Positions 23,627 through 25,087 of a stretch of 25,087 nucleotides of DNA are shown here, one piece after another. This stretch comes from a virus, in the IMG/VR virus record IMGVR_UViG_3300028134_000234, positions 1 through 25,087 of that record, one strand, 5' to 3'. The number at the start of each line of letters is the position of its first letter. Position 1 is the first letter of the stretch. The translations under genes and the position numbers were made by a program. The notes under the pieces were generated by a model, which made no database searches, was not told the origin of the DNA, and worked only from the letters and a program-made list of their open reading frames with translations.

Positions 23627-25087
23627 ATGAATACAAAAAACAATCTATTAATCCTAGAAAGATCTTCTAGTGAATTAGAATTCAAACAAGATGGTGATGG
23701 GGCTTATGTCCTTGAAGGTATATTTGGAGAAATTGACAAAAAGAATAGAAATAATAGAATCTATACTGAGTCAGAATATGTTCCACAAATTGAAGCTCTT
23801 CAATCTAAAATAGGTTCTTCTAAACTTTTAGGAGAATTAGATCACCCACAAACATTTGATGTATCTTTAAAAAACGTATCTCACGTTATTGAAGAATTAT
23901 CCTATGATAGCGAAACAAAACAAGTAAAAGGTAAAATCAGATTACTTGATACTGAAGCTGGTCGTCAGGCTAAAGCTTTGGTTGATGCTGGTGTTCCTTT
24001 ACAAATTTCATCTAGAGCAGCTGGTACAGTTGAATCTAACGGGACTGTTAAAATTAAGCAATTATTCACTTATGATTTAGTTGCAGATCCTGGCTTTGAA
24101 AATGCTGAATTAAAAAGAGTTAACGAATCTTTCGGATTTGATAACGATTCTAGCATTCAAATTTATGAAATTGGAAATACAAAAGAACTTTTAACAACCG
24201 AAAATAAAACTGAAAACAAAATGGCTGAATCAAAATTCGTAAGTACTGATGATTTTAATAAATATTCACAGTATTTATCAAGCGAAATAAAAACTATTAA
24301 AGAGGGAATGGAATCTTTAAATAGTGATGAATCTGTAAAGTCTGAAGTTGAAAGCGTTAAAGAATATTCAAACTATCTTGCTGAGAAATTAGAAAAGACT
24401 ATCGAGTATTCTGCATACCTTGCTGAAAACTTAGATAATACAATAACTACAAATAACGAAATATCTGAGAAATTAGATAATAGCGTTGCATATACTGAGC
24501 ATGTTGCTGAAGGTGTTGAATCAATTAAAGACTATACTAATTATTTAGCAGAATCTTATAATGAAGGTGCAACAACTCATGAAGGCTTATTAAAGTATAT
24601 TGAATACTTAAAAGAAAATTTAGAAAAAGTTACTGAATACGCAGAATACGTTGCAGAAACAGTTAATTCTAACTTATTACTAGAAGATGAAGCTGGTAAA
24701 GAAGTTGAAGAAATTGAAGCAGAAGACGATTCTACGGATGTTACTGAACCTACAGTTGATGCTGAAGATAATGAATTAGATCATGGTGCAGAAGTTGAAG
24801 ACAAATCTGACGAGTTAGAAGACGAATTAGAAGACACAGTTGACGATGCAGGTGACGAAGAAATTTCTGAAGAAGAAGACGTTGAAGCAGTTGAAGAAAC
24901 TGAAGAAGAAGACGTTGAAGAAGGAAATGCATTTGGTGCTGCAAGAGCAAAAGCAATCGCAGACGGAGAAAAAGAATTTACAGTAGACGGAGAAACTTAT
25001 AAAGTTGAAGACGTTGATGCTGAAGATAAAGAAAATGCAGAAGAATTCGTAGAAGAAACTGAAGCAGTAGAAGAAACTGAAGAAGAA
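23627..25087 (+). CDS. 21: Prohead protease fused to scaffold-like region (gp21-gp22 type), 3' end missing
   Basis: The frame is open from the ATG at 23627 to the last base (487 codons seen). Residues 1-165 are a T4 gp21-type prohead protease: GELDHP with H73, the LKNVSH strand, and ISSRAAG with S128/S129 as the candidate catalytic serine; DLVADPGFENAEL follows. After residue 199 (an in-frame Met at 24221 preceded by AAAACAAA) comes a scaffold-like part. It has seven copies of a Y-x-x-Y-L-A-E-type unit (about 210-346), a Glu/Asp-rich stretch, and a small domain (NAFGAARAKAIADGEKEFTV) seen in T4-like core proteins. In T4, protease and scaffold are separate genes. The internal Met could start a separate scaffold protein, as Nu3 does inside lambda C. 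The stop lies outside the window. Confidence 0.85.
   Translation, partial: MNTKNNLLILERSSSELEFKQDGDGAYVLEGIFGEIDKKNRNNRIYTESEYVPQIEALQSKIGSSKLLGELDHPQTFDVSLKNVSHVIEELSYDSETKQVKGKIRLLDTEAGRQAKALVDAGVPLQISSRAAGTVESNGTVKIKQLFTYDLVADPGFENAELKRVNESFGFDNDSSIQIYEIGNTKELLTTENKTENKMAESKFVSTDDFNKYSQYLSSEIKTIKEGMESLNSDESVKSEVESVKEYSNYLAEKLEKTIEYSAYLAENLDNTITTNNEISEKLDNSVAYTEHVAEGVESIKDYTNYLAESYNEGATTHEGLLKYIEYLKENLEKVTEYAEYVAETVNSNLLLEDEAGKEVEEIEAEDDSTDVTEPTVDAEDNELDHGAEVEDKSDELEDELEDTVDDAGDEEISEEEDVEAVEETEEEDVEEGNAFGAARAKAIADGEKEFTVDGETYKVEDVDAEDKENAEEFVEETEAVEETEEE
24356..24664 (+). repeat. 14-residue coding repeats in the scaffold region
   Basis: Six units of about 12 residues follow the pattern hydrophobic-x-x-Y-x-x-Y/H-L/V-A-E-x-L/V. 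The lead tyrosines are at protein positions 247, 261, 289, 303, 324 and 338, with spacings of 14, 28, 14, 21 and 14, all multiples of 7. A further, imperfect unit lies at residues 210-221. The pattern predicts a heptad coiled coil. Each unit bears an L/V-A-E (once L-K-E) triplet like the prohead protease cleavage consensus. Confidence 0.75.

Noticed and set aside
24750-24956. Leu/Gln-rich ORF on the minus strand
   Set aside because: It is the antisense image of the Glu/Asp-rich repeats of the scaffold region. Its composition is an artefact of GAA/GAC-rich codons and there is no start context.
1-25087. CRISPR array, insertion sequence or homing endonuclease gene
   Set aside because: No spaced direct repeats, no transposase motifs, no terminal inverted repeats and no GIY-YIG or LAGLIDADG protein were seen.

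Overview
The window is part of the genome of a lytic, T4-like tailed phage (myovirus core genes). All recognisable genes lie on the + strand and are packed with overlaps of a few bases, and many match the T4 replication, recombination, late-transcription and head-assembly set. The DNA is AT-rich. Most starts lack a Shine-Dalgarno sequence and are preceded by A-rich leaders, as in Bacteroidetes, so a Bacteroidetes (for example flavobacterial) host is my inference; it is not proven by the sequence.

Layout. 1-1.8 kb: a gene cut by the window edge and small accessory ORFs. 1.8-3.5 kb: a homologue of T4 DNA alpha-glucosyltransferase followed by a gp56-type dCTP/dUTP pyrophosphatase, which together suggest modified cytosines. 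3.5-10 kb: a B-family DNA polymerase (gp43) broken into two genes. The exonuclease and motif-A half (3490-4887) is separated from the motif-B/C half (8807-10006) by nrdB, nrdA and the sliding clamp gene 45, with folded RNA elements and terminators at the edges. 10-17 kb: two small ORFs, UvsX/RecA recombinase, a small ORF, a 2-oxoglutarate/Fe(II) oxygenase, gp41-like helicase, a gp33-like late co-activator candidate, and the gp47/gp46 nuclease-ATPase pair. 17-20 kb: an AAA+ protein with a capsid-targeting-like N-terminus, a gp15-like tail protein and an unknown protein, ending at a strong terminator. 20-25 kb: late sigma factor gp55, head-completion protein gp4, an unknown conserved protein, portal gp20, a small acidic core protein, and a prohead protease joined in frame to a scaffold-like region that runs off the window.

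How they work together. RNR (NrdA/NrdB) and gp56 shape the nucleotide pool. The split polymerase, clamp, helicase, UvsX and gp46/47 replicate and recombine the DNA, and the glucosyltransferase would decorate it. gp55, the gp33 candidate and the clamp would drive late transcription from TATA-like elements that lie before the structural genes. Portal, core protein, protease and scaffold build the prohead.

Most notable: the split polymerase with an RNR-clamp block inside it, the protease-scaffold fusion with a possible internal start and 14-residue repeats carrying protease-like sites, the AAA+ protein that may be packaged in the capsid, and the candidate late promoter family. No CRISPR array, insertion sequence or convincing tRNA was seen, and no non-coding stretch exceeds 300 bases.
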